A DNA stretch of 5,777 bases from Pseudomonadota bacterium (GTDB taxonomy: Bacteria > Pseudomonadota > Alphaproteobacteria > Rhodospirillales > Casp-alpha2): the NCBI GenBank assembly GCA_027620395.1, contig JAQBZY010000119.1:1-5777 (forward strand), written 5' to 3'. The notes below the pieces were generated by a model. It searched no databases and was not told the DNA's origin. It saw nothing but the letters and a program-made list of their open reading frames with translations. How positions within the stretch are numbered: the stretch's first letter is position 1; each line of letters begins with the position of its first letter. Position numbers and translations under genes: made by a program. Positions 5,745 through 5,777 of this stretch are shown here, in pieces.

Positions 5745-5777
5745 TTATGCCGCCCGGAGCGCCTTGTCGTTGACCCA
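5745..5777 (-). CDS. Probable C-terminal end of a minus-strand gene, cut by window edge
   Basis: The minus strand reads WVNDKALRAA followed by TAA (5747-5745). Ten codons are too few to identify a product. Support is positional: the reading frame is open to the edge, the composition is gene-like, and the palindromic repeat begins six bases after the stop, just as copy 1 follows the MAPEG gene. It could equally be non-coding. Confidence 0.4.
   Translation of the reverse strand, partial: WVNDKALRAA

Overview
The window looks like an ordinary chromosomal stretch from an alphaproteobacterium, possibly of the Rhodospirillales type. The grounds are GC-rich codon use (roughly 60% by eye), typical alphaproteobacterial protein sequences, and two copies of a palindromic intergenic repeat of the CGTCATTCCCGCG...GGGAATGACG kind. 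No mobile element, phage gene, rRNA, tRNA or CRISPR array is visible. The taxon is an inference from style; there is no marker gene.

Left part (1-1883). A minus-strand class V aminotransferase of the cysteine-desulfurase-like type runs off the left edge (1-885). Behind it lie a candidate promoter and the first palindromic repeat (982-1053). Next comes a minus-strand four-helix MAPEG membrane protein (1098-1487), divergent from a small HxlR-type regulator (1569-1883). The gap between these two is strikingly AT-rich. It holds a sigma70-like promoter for the MAPEG gene, overlaid by a symmetric operator-like sequence. The simplest reading is a regulator-target pair in which a Cys-containing HxlR protein controls a glutathione-transferase-like membrane enzyme.

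Centre (1884-5061). A plus-strand operon begins with a full-length dihydroxy-acid dehydratase, ilvD (1974-3839), the third enzyme of valine and isoleucine synthesis, with every catalytic residue at the E. coli position. It continues after 20 bases with a TauD/TfdA-family Fe(II)/2-oxoglutarate dioxygenase (3860-4705). It ends with a short single-domain PilZ protein (4702-5061) that overlaps the dioxygenase stop codon by 4 bases and carries both c-di-GMP-binding motifs. A candidate promoter with a perfect 13-base palindrome in its spacer lies before ilvD.

Right part (5062-5777). A minus-strand gene for a PadR-like winged-helix protein (5076-5609) converges on the PilZ gene. It has a good promoter and ribosome binding site. 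The second repeat copy (5666-5738) follows. The last 33 bases look like the end of another minus-strand gene. Both repeat copies sit between the stop codon of one gene and the promoter of the next gene on the same strand.

Nothing here amounts to a clearly new system. The most testable points are the HxlR/MAPEG operator, the ilvD-dioxygenase-PilZ operon, and the placement of the paired repeats.
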